In this document: positions 56,886 through 64,000 of the stretch, piece by piece
How the letters are laid out: each line of letters begins with the position of its first letter
Position numbering within the stretch: the stretch's first letter is position 1
Assembly: GCF_900112755.1 (NCBI RefSeq)
Contig: NZ_FOMW01000009.1
Location: 124,001-188,000, forward strand
Source of the DNA: Sulfitobacter brevis
GTDB taxonomy: Bacteria > Pseudomonadota > Alphaproteobacteria > Rhodobacterales > Rhodobacteraceae
Direction of reading: 5' to 3'
DNA: 64,000 nt
Notes under the pieces: model-generated
Told to the model about the DNA's origin: nothing
Seen by the model: the letters and a program-made list of their open reading frames with translations, nothing else
The model's database searches: none
Made by a program: the position numbers and the translations under genes

Positions 56886-57091
56886 GGATCCGGGACAGGT
56901 GCGCTTGTCCCTGACGCAGATCGGGCCGCAGGCATAAAACTAACCGAGCAGTGAACCATTCGAGCCTGATCACGCGAAACTCGGGGCGCCCATGTGGTGC
57001 CCCTTTTTTATTGCCAGCGCCGATGTCGATGCTTCGTTGACACTGGCAGACCCACAGGCATCATGCGGCAACTCAGATAGCGGAGACCCCC
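56886..57091. other. Junction region between the accessory block and glycerate kinase
   Basis: No gene. It contains an orphan rightward terminator and a GGAG ribosome-binding site for the next gene. A rightward transcription unit expected for that terminator is missing. Confidence 0.5.
56983..57009 (+). terminator. Orphan intrinsic terminator
   Basis: GGGGCGCC and GGTGCCCC pair over eight bases, including one G-U pair on the forward RNA, with a 5-base loop and T6 after the stem. The orientation is rightward, yet the gene before it (AEC) is on the other strand, so the unit it once ended is missing or is a small RNA. Confidence 0.7.
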
Positions 57092-58345
57092 ATGACCCAC
57101 GACGAGGCCCAAGCCCTGCTGCGCCAAATGCTGGTTGCTGCAATTGCCGCCGCCGACCCCGCTGTCGTATTGGCCCACCATCTGCCGGAACCCCCGAAAG
57201 GCCGCTGCATTGTGCTCGGCGCGGGCAAGGCTGCGGCTGCGATGGCACTGGCCGTTGAAAAAGCTTGGCCCGATGTCGATCTCGGTGGCGTGGTCGTGAC
57301 CCGTTACGGTCATGCGGTACCAACCCGCCGGATCAAAGTGTTGGAGGCGTCCCATCCCGTTCCGGATACAGCGGGCGAAGCTGCAGCACGCGAAATCTAT
57401 GCCGCAGCGCAGGCAGCAGGGCCGGATGATCTGGTCTTGGTGTTGATCTCGGGCGGTGGCTCGGCGTTGATGCCCTTGCCGGTATCGCCGCTGAGGCTGG
57501 CTGACAAGCAAGCGGTCAACCGTCTGCTGCTACGCTCGGGACTGGCGATCGACGAAATGAACAAGGTGCGCCGCCGCCTGTCCTGCATCAAAGGCGGCGG
57601 GCTGGCCCGCGCCGCAGCCCCCGCACGGGTCGTGACACTGGCAATTTCCGACGTACCCGGCGATGATCCCGCTGCCATTGCCTCAGGCCCCACAGTGCCA
57701 GACCCGACCGAGAGTGCAGACCTGTCCGGTATCGTTGCCGCACTTGGCCCGACCTTGCCCGATACGGTGCGCGACATTCTGCTGCGTGATCCGCAACAGG
57801 AGCCCCCCTTTGATGCAGACTACCGTCTGATCGCCACACCGATGATGGCGTTGCAAGCCGCCGCGAAGGTGGCAGAGGCGCATGGCGTCACCCCGCTGAT
57901 CCTTGGCGATGCACTTGAAGGCGAGGCCCGCGAGCTTGGCACGATCATGGCTGGCATCGCGGTATCTGCAGCCACCCATTCGGTGCCGATCAAAGCGCCA
58001 GCGGTGCTGCTTTCGGGCGGGGAGACCACGGTCACAATTTCCGGTACGGCGGGCCGTGGCGGGCGCAATACCGAATTTCTGCTCTCGATGCTTGTGAGCC
58101 TTGAGGGGCATCCCGCCATCCACGCAATCGCCGCCGATACCGATGGCATTGATGGCACCGAAGATGCTGCCGGTGCTGCGATCAGCCCCCAAACCCTTGC
58201 CGCCTGCGCAACCGCAAATATCGATCCTGCGACGCATCTGCGCAACCATGACAGCTACCCGCTCTTCGACACACTTGGTCACCTCATCCGAACCGGCCCA
58301 ACCCTCACCAATGTGAATGACTTCAGAGCGGTTCTTATTCTTTGA
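57092..58345 (+). CDS. Glycerate 2-kinase (MOFRL/TtuD family)
   Basis: A 417-residue kinase of the MOFRL family, which phosphorylates glycerate to 2-phosphoglycerate. Relatives are often labelled hydroxypyruvate reductase (TtuD), a name that reflects older work. The N-terminal GAGKAAAAMALAVEK, the middle SGGGSALMPLP and IDEMNKVRRRLSCIKGGGLAR, and the C-terminal LLSGGETTVTISG, GRGGRNTEFLLSM and ADTDGIDGTEDAAGA are family motifs. GGAG precedes the ATG. It follows the junction of the accessory block. Confidence 0.93.
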   Translation: MTHDEAQALLRQMLVAAIAAADPAVVLAHHLPEPPKGRCIVLGAGKAAAAMALAVEKAWPDVDLGGVVVTRYGHAVPTRRIKVLEASHPVPDTAGEAAAREIYAAAQAAGPDDLVLVLISGGGSALMPLPVSPLRLADKQAVNRLLLRSGLAIDEMNKVRRRLSCIKGGGLARAAAPARVVTLAISDVPGDDPAAIASGPTVPDPTESADLSGIVAALGPTLPDTVRDILLRDPQQEPPFDADYRLIATPMMALQAAAKVAEAHGVTPLILGDALEGEARELGTIMAGIAVSAATHSVPIKAPAVLLSGGETTVTISGTAGRGGRNTEFLLSMLVSLEGHPAIHAIAADTDGIDGTEDAAGAAISPQTLAACATANIDPATHLRNHDSYPLFDTLGHLIRTGPTLTNVNDFRAVLIL

Positions 58346-58392
58346 CCCTGCGGGGGTCGCTAGGCAGGGGTCCCTTTACCAAACATCTGCCG

Positions 58393-59106
58393 TCACTCCC
58401 GATGGGCAATATCCACCCAGATCGGCAAATGGTCTGACGCCCGCCGTGTGGTCTCGTTATCTACAACCCCCGCCTGACGCTCTTCCAGTTTGCCATCCAA
58501 CGCCATCCGGTCCAGCGAGGCGACAGGCAGCCGCGCGTGATAGGTTTTGCCCGGTGCGACAATGGTAAACCGCTTGGCCAACCGCCCCAACCCGGCTTTG
58601 TTGGACCATTCGTTCAGATCACCTGCGATCAAGGTCGGGCAGGGCGGACATTGCTCCAGATGCGCAAAGAGCGCCGAGAGCTGCTCCTTGCGCGATGGGC
58701 GCAACAGCCCCAGATGGGAGGCGATGACCCGCAGCGGTCTGCCTGCAACCTCGAGATGCGCCACCAAAGCGCCGCGCGGTTCGATCCCGGGCAGGTCTAT
58801 ATGGTCCACGCGGGTGGTCACCGTCCGCTCAGAGACCAGCACAGCGTTGCCATGCCAGCCGAGGCTGACCGCGCTTGGTGTCTCTACAGGGTGCAGTCCG
58901 GTCATGCTGCGCAACGTATTTGCATTGAGCGCGGAGGGCCGTGCGCCCATCCGCATATCAGCTTCCTGCAAAACCACGACATCGGCATGGAGGCTGGCAA
59001 TCACCCTGAGGATCCGGTCAGGGTTGCGACGACGGTCGGTGCCAAGCGCTTTGCGGATATTATAGCTCGCAATGCGCAGGCATTCGGGGGCAATTTCAGG
59101 TGTCAC
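58393..59106 (-). CDS. Endonuclease/exonuclease/phosphatase family protein
   Basis: A 237-residue EEP-fold phosphodiesterase. Motifs are the early IASYNIRKALG, VVLQEADMR with the metal-binding Glu, GDLNEW, and the closing ASDHLPIWVDI. It starts at a GTG that overlaps the cls stop (GTGA), so it is coupled to cardiolipin synthase. It may act on a phospholipid or nucleic acid; the substrate is unknown. Confidence 0.88.
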   Translation of the reverse strand: MTPEIAPECLRIASYNIRKALGTDRRRNPDRILRVIASLHADVVVLQEADMRMGARPSALNANTLRSMTGLHPVETPSAVSLGWHGNAVLVSERTVTTRVDHIDLPGIEPRGALVAHLEVAGRPLRVIASHLGLLRPSRKEQLSALFAHLEQCPPCPTLIAGDLNEWSNKAGLGRLAKRFTIVAPGKTYHARLPVASLDRMALDGKLEERQAGVVDNETTRRASDHLPIWVDIAHRE

Positions 59107-60476
59107 AGGATCGGCGCTCCCAAGCGAAAGACGCCCTCGGCCAACCGCCGTCCGGCTCTGGGGGTAGGGCAGCCCTCTTCGGAGTGGTCCGAAAGTCCCT
59201 CAAACCAGGATGCTAGTTCCGCGACACTGCCGCCGTCATAGACAAACAGGGTCACCTCGAAATTCAAAAGCATGCTGCGCACGTCGAAATTGGCCGATCC
59301 GACATAGGCCAGATCGTCGATTACCCCGGCTTTGGCGTGAATCATGCCGGGCTGGTAGAACAGGATTTTGGCGCCGTTGCGTTCAAGTTCACGCAGGTAT
59401 CCGCCGCGGGCGAAATCGGCGATGCGCTGGTTGGATTTGGCTGGCACCAATATCCGCACATCAACACCGCGCCGCGCTGCAATCAACAGCGCGGCGATCA
59501 GCCCTTCGGTGGGCACAAAATAGGGCGTCACAATCCAGATCCGCGATTGTGCGAGGTGGAGAGCGCGGAGCAGACCGTCATGCAGCGGGTCTTCCTTCAC
59601 GTCTGGCCCTGACGGGACAAGTTGCACCGTCGCTGTCCCTCCAGAAGAAGGTGCACGCGGCACGGCAGGATTAAGCTCCTCGCCTGTAACCTCTTCCCAG
59701 TCAGAACGAAACACATCGCCAAAGCTTTGGACCGAAACGCCTTCGAGCAGATAGGCAAGGTCGGTCCATTGACCTTTTACCGGTGCAGGGGAAAAATAAT
59801 GTTGGCCGACGTTCATCCCGCCTGCGAAAACCCGCAGCCCATCGGCAATCACCATCTTGCGGTGGTTGCGCAGGTTAAGATGCCCGCTGCCCGGAAGCTG
59901 GAGCAGCGGCGAGAAGAAGTGCATTTCGACCCCCGCGGCACGCAGACGTTTAAGGGCAGCTGAGGGGCCGATACCTGTTCCGAGCCGATCGAGCAGCAAT
60001 CGCACACGAATACCGTCTTTTGCACGCGCGGCGAGTGCGTCCAGGAACTCTTCGCCAACCGGATCACGGGTGACGGTGTAAAACAGCGCATCAAGGGTGT
60101 GTTCGGCATCGTTTACGAGCTTTAACAGCGCGCCATGCGCCGCCTTGGCGGTGGGCAATAGCGTTAGGGATTGGCCGTTAAGCGCTGCGGGGAGACCAAA
60201 CCGCTGGAAGGTTTCATCCATTGCATGCGCAGGCGGCGGGGGCGGACCGCCAGTATCCCCTTTCAGAAAATGTACCGGAGAGTAGCGGCTGCCTTGTTTG
60301 CGAAAGCCGAGGCCCAGAAATAGCGGCACCGCAAGCCAGGGCAGCACGATGAAGAACAACAGCCACGCCACGGCCGATTGCGGGGTGCGGCGCTGTTGCA
60401 AAATGACCACCGCGGCGATCAGCGTCATGACCACCACAATCACGATTTCGATGTGGGTGGTGAACCAATATAGCAT
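59103..60476 (-). CDS. Cardiolipin synthase (phospholipase D family)
   Basis: An inner-membrane enzyme that joins phosphatidylglycerol molecules to make cardiolipin. Two membrane segments lie at the N-terminus (about residues 8-28 and 38-56), followed by two PLD domains with the HKD motifs HLNLRNHRKMVIADG and MIHAKAGVIDDL. The N-terminal TTG at 60485 is less likely than the ATG used here. The EEP gene downstream overlaps its stop. Confidence 0.92.
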   Translation of the reverse strand: MLYWFTTHIEIVIVVVMTLIAAVVILQQRRTPQSAVAWLLFFIVLPWLAVPLFLGLGFRKQGSRYSPVHFLKGDTGGPPPPPAHAMDETFQRFGLPAALNGQSLTLLPTAKAAHGALLKLVNDAEHTLDALFYTVTRDPVGEEFLDALAARAKDGIRVRLLLDRLGTGIGPSAALKRLRAAGVEMHFFSPLLQLPGSGHLNLRNHRKMVIADGLRVFAGGMNVGQHYFSPAPVKGQWTDLAYLLEGVSVQSFGDVFRSDWEEVTGEELNPAVPRAPSSGGTATVQLVPSGPDVKEDPLHDGLLRALHLAQSRIWIVTPYFVPTEGLIAALLIAARRGVDVRILVPAKSNQRIADFARGGYLRELERNGAKILFYQPGMIHAKAGVIDDLAYVGSANFDVRSMLLNFEVTLFVYDGGSVAELASWFEGLSDHSEEGCPTPRAGRRLAEGVFRLGAPIL

Positions 60477-60550
60477 CTTCGGCAAAGTCCTAGGTGATCA
60501 GATCACCTTGAGATGTAGATGATCTGCGCAGGGAGACAAGAGCGGCGAGC

Positions 60551-60593
60551 GGCCCGGGGCCTCGCCCCGCCAAGATACTTTTGGTCAGAAAGA
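60551..60593. repeat. Short intergenic repeat element, copy 2
   Basis: A GGGGCC/GGCCCC-like inverted stretch followed by GCCAAGATACTTTTGG and TCAGAAAG. It resembles the element at 44521-44553 and is another intergenic, GC-rich-to-A/T-rich motif. Function unknown. Confidence 0.4.
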
Positions 60594-60604
60594 GCAGTTA
60601 AACA

Positions 60605-62143
60605 TTAGGCTGGGAGATGAATGTTAAAGGCTTGCCGCAGCTTTTGATCAGTGTTGGGATCGAACCTTGCGGCGGCGCGTTGTCCGAGGATTTCTTGTTT
60701 GCGCGCAACGGCTTTGGCGATCAGGTCGGGCTTGTCCTTTTCGGCCCATTCCTTGGGGGAGGTCCGATCTCCGAGGCGGGGATAGACGTGGTCTACTTCC
60801 ATCCGGCTGAGCGTGGCTTCGGTGCCGAGATAATGGCCGGGGCCGCCGATACAAACTTGGCGCATCTGGTCCAGGGCGAGAGTTTCGTCATTCACCTCGA
60901 TGCCGCGCACGCAACGCAGGGCTTGCCCGATGAGATCATCACCGAGAATAAGGGATTCGTGACAGAACCCGAGCAGGGAGGCATGCATACCCGCGGCTTC
61001 ATAGACCATGTTAAGCCCTGAAAGCCCCGCCATGACGTTGGAGCACATCTGCTCCCATCCGGCCTGCATATCGGGGAGTTTGCTGTCGGCGATACCTGCG
61101 GCGGCGCCGCCGGGCAGGTCGTAAAACCGGTGCATCTGCGCGCAGCCTGCGGTGAGCAGCGCCTGTTCGCCGGAGCCACCCGTCATCGCGCCTGAGCGCA
61201 GGTCGAGCCCAAAGGGCCAAGTGCCAAAGATTGCAGGGTGGCCGGGCTTCACGGCATGAACATAGACCAGACCCGCCAGACATTCCGCAACCGCTTGCAC
61301 GATTGCGCCCGCCACTGTTGAGGGGGCAGTGGCACCAGCCATGCCAGCAGAGAGTAGCAGGACCGGCATGCCGCCTTTGATCACCGCCTCCATCACCATG
61401 CAGGATTCGGTAGCGAATTTCATCGGTGGGACGACGAAGCAGTTGGAGTTGCTGACAAAAGGCCGTTCGCGCCATTTGTCTTCACCGCCCGCCATCATGT
61501 GCAGCATCTCGAAGGCTTTGGAGACATAGGCAGGATCGGTGAAAGATGTGCCGACGTGTTTTGTGGTGCCGGAGCAGACGGCATAGATCGTGTTGAGGTC
61601 CATCTCGAAGTTGTCGGGAATGTCACGGCAGACCATGGGGCGCTGCACGAAGTGGATATTGTCGAGCACATCGCAGATGCGGGCGGCATCGTGTAAATCC
61701 TGCACGCCACATTCGCGGTAATTGCGGCCTTCGACGTCCACCATATGGACGGCCGCCCCCGCAGTGCCGTAATGCACGCGGCTGCCCGACAGATCGAGAT
61801 CGTGTCGGGGATCGCGGGCGCATAAAGTCACACTTCGGTTGGCTTTGGCCAATGTGTCTTCGACCAGCGCGCGGGGGAAGCGGATGCGCCCGTCGCTGCC
61901 TTGGATGGCACCCGCACCAGTGAGGTAGGCCACGCCCGAGGGGGGCGCATCGGCAAGCCCGATTTCTTCAAGCGCTTGCAGAGCCGCATGGTGTATGCGC
62001 TCGACATCGGCTTGGCTGAGCGGGTTATAAGTGCCGCCGGACATGCCGGGGCGCACGGGGCGAAGGTGCTGGGCCAAAGGCGCGGCGCGCGCAGCACGGC
62101 GCGCAGCGCGACCGCCGGTGCGAAGAGGAGATTGATCTGTCAT
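60605..62143 (-). CDS. MttB-family trimethylamine/betaine-type methyltransferase (non-pyrrolysine)
   Basis: A 512-residue protein of the trimethylamine methyltransferase (MttB) family. It is read without an in-frame amber codon, so it is the non-pyrrolysine group that includes glycine-betaine methyltransferases working with a corrinoid protein. The N-terminal 35 residues are Arg/Ala-rich, then YNPLSQADVERIHHAALQALEEIG starts the domain; ACSGTTKH- and GGPGHYLG-type segments follow. A cognate corrinoid protein or reactivase is not in the window, so the substrate is open. Confidence 0.88.
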   Translation of the reverse strand: MTDQSPLRTGGRAARRAARAAPLAQHLRPVRPGMSGGTYNPLSQADVERIHHAALQALEEIGLADAPPSGVAYLTGAGAIQGSDGRIRFPRALVEDTLAKANRSVTLCARDPRHDLDLSGSRVHYGTAGAAVHMVDVEGRNYRECGVQDLHDAARICDVLDNIHFVQRPMVCRDIPDNFEMDLNTIYAVCSGTTKHVGTSFTDPAYVSKAFEMLHMMAGGEDKWRERPFVSNSNCFVVPPMKFATESCMVMEAVIKGGMPVLLLSAGMAGATAPSTVAGAIVQAVAECLAGLVYVHAVKPGHPAIFGTWPFGLDLRSGAMTGGSGEQALLTAGCAQMHRFYDLPGGAAAGIADSKLPDMQAGWEQMCSNVMAGLSGLNMVYEAAGMHASLLGFCHESLILGDDLIGQALRCVRGIEVNDETLALDQMRQVCIGGPGHYLGTEATLSRMEVDHVYPRLGDRTSPKEWAEKDKPDLIAKAVARKQEILGQRAAARFDPNTDQKLRQAFNIHLPA

Positions 62144-62535
62144 GGTGTTTTCCGACTAAAGGGAATTTTGCAGGGTGGTTTATGCGCACCCAAGCGGTGC
62201 GCCACGAGCGGCGCGGCCGCGTTCCGCCCCGATGGTGCGGCTTACCCGTGCAATGATGCATAGATAAATATTCACTTGAGCACTCCCTGCTTTAGGGATG
62301 GTGCGAAAGCGCGGTGACAGCTTCTGTTCTGTTTGCGACGGGCCGTTCTGAATGCGACCCGTATCAACTGTTCCAGTCGGCAGGTTCCCGCCGGAACCTG
62401 TCGTAATTACGCAACAATTTGCCGAACACGGCTCTGTGATGTGCGAAACATGAAACCACTTCTTACCTGAGCGGTTGGGGATGTGATCCGACCATCAAGC
62501 GGTCGATCCTCAAAAACTTAATGCAGGAGCAGAAA
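62144..62535. other. Divergent intergenic region (mttB / outer-membrane protein)
   Basis: About 390 bases without a gene. It carries the perfect inverted repeat at 62381-62400 and, nearer the outer-membrane protein, a second imperfect stem (GATCCGACC at 62485 with GGTCGATC at 62501). It should hold both promoters; the second stem would lie in the outer-membrane protein leader. Confidence 0.45.
62381..62400. repeat. Perfect 8-base inverted repeat
   Basis: CAGGTTCC-CGCC-GGAACCTG has eight perfect pairs and a 4-base loop. It lies about 140 bases before the outer-membrane protein start and about 240 from mttB. It may be an operator or an RNA hairpin. Confidence 0.55.
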
Positions 62536-63132
62536 ATGCAACGCACGACTAAAATTTCGTCCCTCGCCCTCACAATCGCCACCGCTATGGGCGGCACCGC
62601 ATATGCAGGCAGCCTTGCGGATGCACCGGTCGAAGCACCGGTATACGCACCCGCACCCATCGCACAGCCAGTGGTTGGCGATTGGACCGGTTTCTACACT
62701 GGTTTGAACCTCGGCTACGCTGACGTTGACGGCCCAGGCGCATTTGACGGCGACGACATGTCTTACGGTTTCCATGCTGGTTACGACTATGACTTCGGTC
62801 AGTTCGTTCTGGGTGGCGAACTTGAATATGACAAGACCGACCTCGATCTGGGCGGCAACGCCAATATCGACTCGATCGCCCGTGCGAAAATCAAAGGCGG
62901 CTACGACCTTGGTAACACATTGGTCTATGCAACAGCTGGTGCGGCCCGTGCCGACACAAGCTTTGGTGACGAAACAGGCAAGTTCGCCGGTGTTGGCGTC
63001 GCTTACAAAGTGACCGACCGCTACACCGTCGGCGCAGAACTGTTGGAGCACCGCTTTGACGATCTGGGCGGCGTCGCTGGCGCTGATGCAGACGCAACAA
63101 CATTCAACCTGCGCGCTTCGATGCGCTTCTAA
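62536..63132 (+). CDS. Small outer-membrane beta-barrel protein
   Basis: A 198-residue outer-membrane protein. An N-terminal signal peptide (SLALTIATAMGGTAYA, cut near residue 24) is followed by a Pro/Ala-rich stretch (about 30-50), then DWTGFYTGLNLGYADV opens a beta-barrel domain like the porin-family/OmpA-type small barrels (FGQFVLGGELEYDK, GKFAGVGVAYKVTDRYTVGAELLEHRFDDL). It ends with aromatic Phe (RASMRF), as barrels do. CAGGAG sits six bases before this ATG, which decides it over the one at 62521. A strong terminator follows. Confidence 0.9.
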   Translation: MQRTTKISSLALTIATAMGGTAYAGSLADAPVEAPVYAPAPIAQPVVGDWTGFYTGLNLGYADVDGPGAFDGDDMSYGFHAGYDYDFGQFVLGGELEYDKTDLDLGGNANIDSIARAKIKGGYDLGNTLVYATAGAARADTSFGDETGKFAGVGVAYKVTDRYTVGAELLEHRFDDLGGVAGADADATTFNLRASMRF

Positions 63133-63165
63133 TAGCGGATTGATTGCTGCCTGAAAAAGGTGGTC

Positions 63166-63200
63166 GGGCCGGAGCGTTTAAGCGCTCCGGCCCTTTTTTT
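63166..63200 (+). terminator. Strong intrinsic terminator after the outer-membrane protein gene
   Basis: GGGCCGGAGCG and CGCTCCGGCCC form an 11-base perfect stem with a 6-base loop, followed by T7. It is about 33 bases after the stop. Confidence 0.93.
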
Positions 63201-63229
63201 GTCGTACAGGTGAAAAAACTGGCTGGATC

Positions 63230-64000
63230 TTAAGCCAGACCTTCAGCAAAGCTGCACAGGGTGCGCAATGCTGCCTCGAACGCAGCGTCTTCGATGGTCA
63301 TTGCGACGCGGACGTGGCCCGCAGCTGCTGAGCCAAAGCTTTCACCCGGCATGACAGCGATATGGTGGGCAGTAAGCAAGTCGTTTGCAAACTCTTCCCC
63401 GCTGCGCCCCGTCGCGCGGATATCAAGCATCAGATACATCGCACCTTGCGCCGGCACTAAGGCGACCGCATTTTGCTGCGCCAGAACCTGCTTCGCCAGC
63501 GCGCGACGGCGGCGGAACGGCTCGGCGATTTCTTCCTCCAACGCGTCGCCCCGTGTGAGGGCAAATTCGGAGGCGTCCTGAATATAGCCCGGCACCCCGT
63601 AAGTGGTGTGGGTGGCAAGGTTGATCAGATGGGTGATGATCTCTTCGGGACCGACAATCCAGCCGCAGCGCGAACCTGTCATAGCGTGGGACTTTGACAT
63701 CGAGCCGACGACAAGGGTGCGCTCGGCCATGTCTGGCAGGGCACGCGGGCTGATGTGCTCGCCTTCCCAGACTTGCGTGTCGTAAACCTCATCCGAAATC
63801 AGCCAAAGATCGTGTTGTTTACAAACATCAGCGATCCCTTCGAGCGTCGCTTGGGAATAAACGACGCCGGTCGGGTTGTTCGGCGAGTTGACCAGCAGCG
63901 ATGTCGCGCTTGCGGCATAGGGGGTGATGTCACTGGCGCGGGGTTGAAAGGCATCTTCGGGGCGGGTGCGGATCACTTGGGGGATCGCACCTACGCCACG
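63230..64000 (-). CDS. Class I/II aminotransferase, C-terminal part (runs off window edge)
   Basis: The last 256 residues of a PLP aminotransferase. The conserved NSPNNPTGVVY, ISDEVYDTQVW and the PLP-lysine segment VVGSMSKSHAMTGSRCGWIVG are all visible, and the gene ends normally. The frame is open to the window edge, so the true start lies beyond it. It is convergent with the outer-membrane protein gene. The substrate cannot be told. Confidence 0.9.
   Translation of the reverse strand, partial: RGVGAIPQVIRTRPEDAFQPRASDITPYAASATSLLVNSPNNPTGVVYSQATLEGIADVCKQHDLWLISDEVYDTQVWEGEHISPRALPDMAERTLVVGSMSKSHAMTGSRCGWIVGPEEIITHLINLATHTTYGVPGYIQDASEFALTRGDALEEEIAEPFRRRRALAKQVLAQQNAVALVPAQGAMYLMLDIRATGRSGEEFANDLLTAHHIAVMPGESFGSAAAGHVRVAMTIEDAAFEAALRTLCSFAEGLA

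Noticed and set aside
1-64000. CRISPR array, rRNA, complete insertion sequences, replication origin
   Set aside because: No regularly spaced direct repeats, rRNA-like sequence, transposase genes or origin-type repeats were found on reading through.

Overview
The window is a stretch of alphaproteobacterial chromosome, most likely from the Roseobacter group of the Rhodobacteraceae (Sulfitobacter-like). The pointers are the moderately high GC, the hexameric-type citrate synthase, the GTTC-N7-GTTC SOS box at lexA, the B12-dependent ribonucleotide reductase, the ccm/argC gene order, and an N-acetylmuramidase/holin pair of the kind used for gene-transfer-agent release. No rRNA, CRISPR array, complete insertion sequence or phage structural genes were seen. 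One tRNA gene, tRNA-Pro(UGG), was found.

Layout. 1-1.4 kb: pyrE (cut by the window edge) and pyrC. 1.4-8.3 kb: a compact leftward cluster of three DUF23/GT2-like glycosyltransferases, an FkbM methyltransferase, a small sulfotransferase and a conserved protein of unknown function; it looks like a surface-glycan modification operon. 8.5-10.7 kb: a MoxR ATPase and a CoxE-like VWA protein. 10.8-14.2 kb: purL, a candidate structured small RNA, and a LysR regulator divergent from a large indolepyruvate oxidoreductase (14.3-17.8 kb). 17.9-25.7 kb: acyltransferase, murI, argC, ccmE, endolysin, holin, ccmF, ccmH and an enoyl-CoA hydratase, all rightward. 25.7-29.4 kb: a small hypothetical gene, gltA and gltX. 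29.5-31.5 kb: comEC, broken by one extra G in a G8 tract.

31.5-41.4 kb is a leftward biosynthesis and repair block: trpE with an aspartoacylase-like gene, then trpG-trpD-ung-trpC-moaC-moeA linked mostly by ATGA-type overlaps, then lexA. It is interrupted by a rightward divergent polysaccharide deacetylase gene. 41.4-47.9 kb holds ppiD, an aminotransferase, xanthine phosphoribosyltransferase, fabI, pdxH, a two-domain cold-shock protein and a DUF192 protein. tRNA-Pro and a long non-coding stretch then precede nrdJ, whose promoter carries a plausible tandem NrdR box.

52.6-56.9 kb is an accessory block, visibly richer in A/T. It holds a protease-less Lon-like AAA+ ATPase, a VOC protein divergent from a LysR regulator with two palindromes between them, and an AEC permease whose first membrane segment is missing. 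It ends next to an orphan intrinsic terminator, which looks like a recombination junction. 57-64 kb returns to core genes: glycerate 2-kinase, an EEP nuclease/phosphatase, cardiolipin synthase, a non-pyrrolysine MttB-family methyltransferase, a small outer-membrane beta-barrel protein and a partial aminotransferase.

The most unusual items are the candidate small RNA between purL and the LysR gene, the comEC frameshift, the glycosyltransferase fused to a sulfotransferase-like domain that has lost its PAPS loop, and the accessory block with its truncated end. All family assignments come from reading motifs in the translations; no database search was run.
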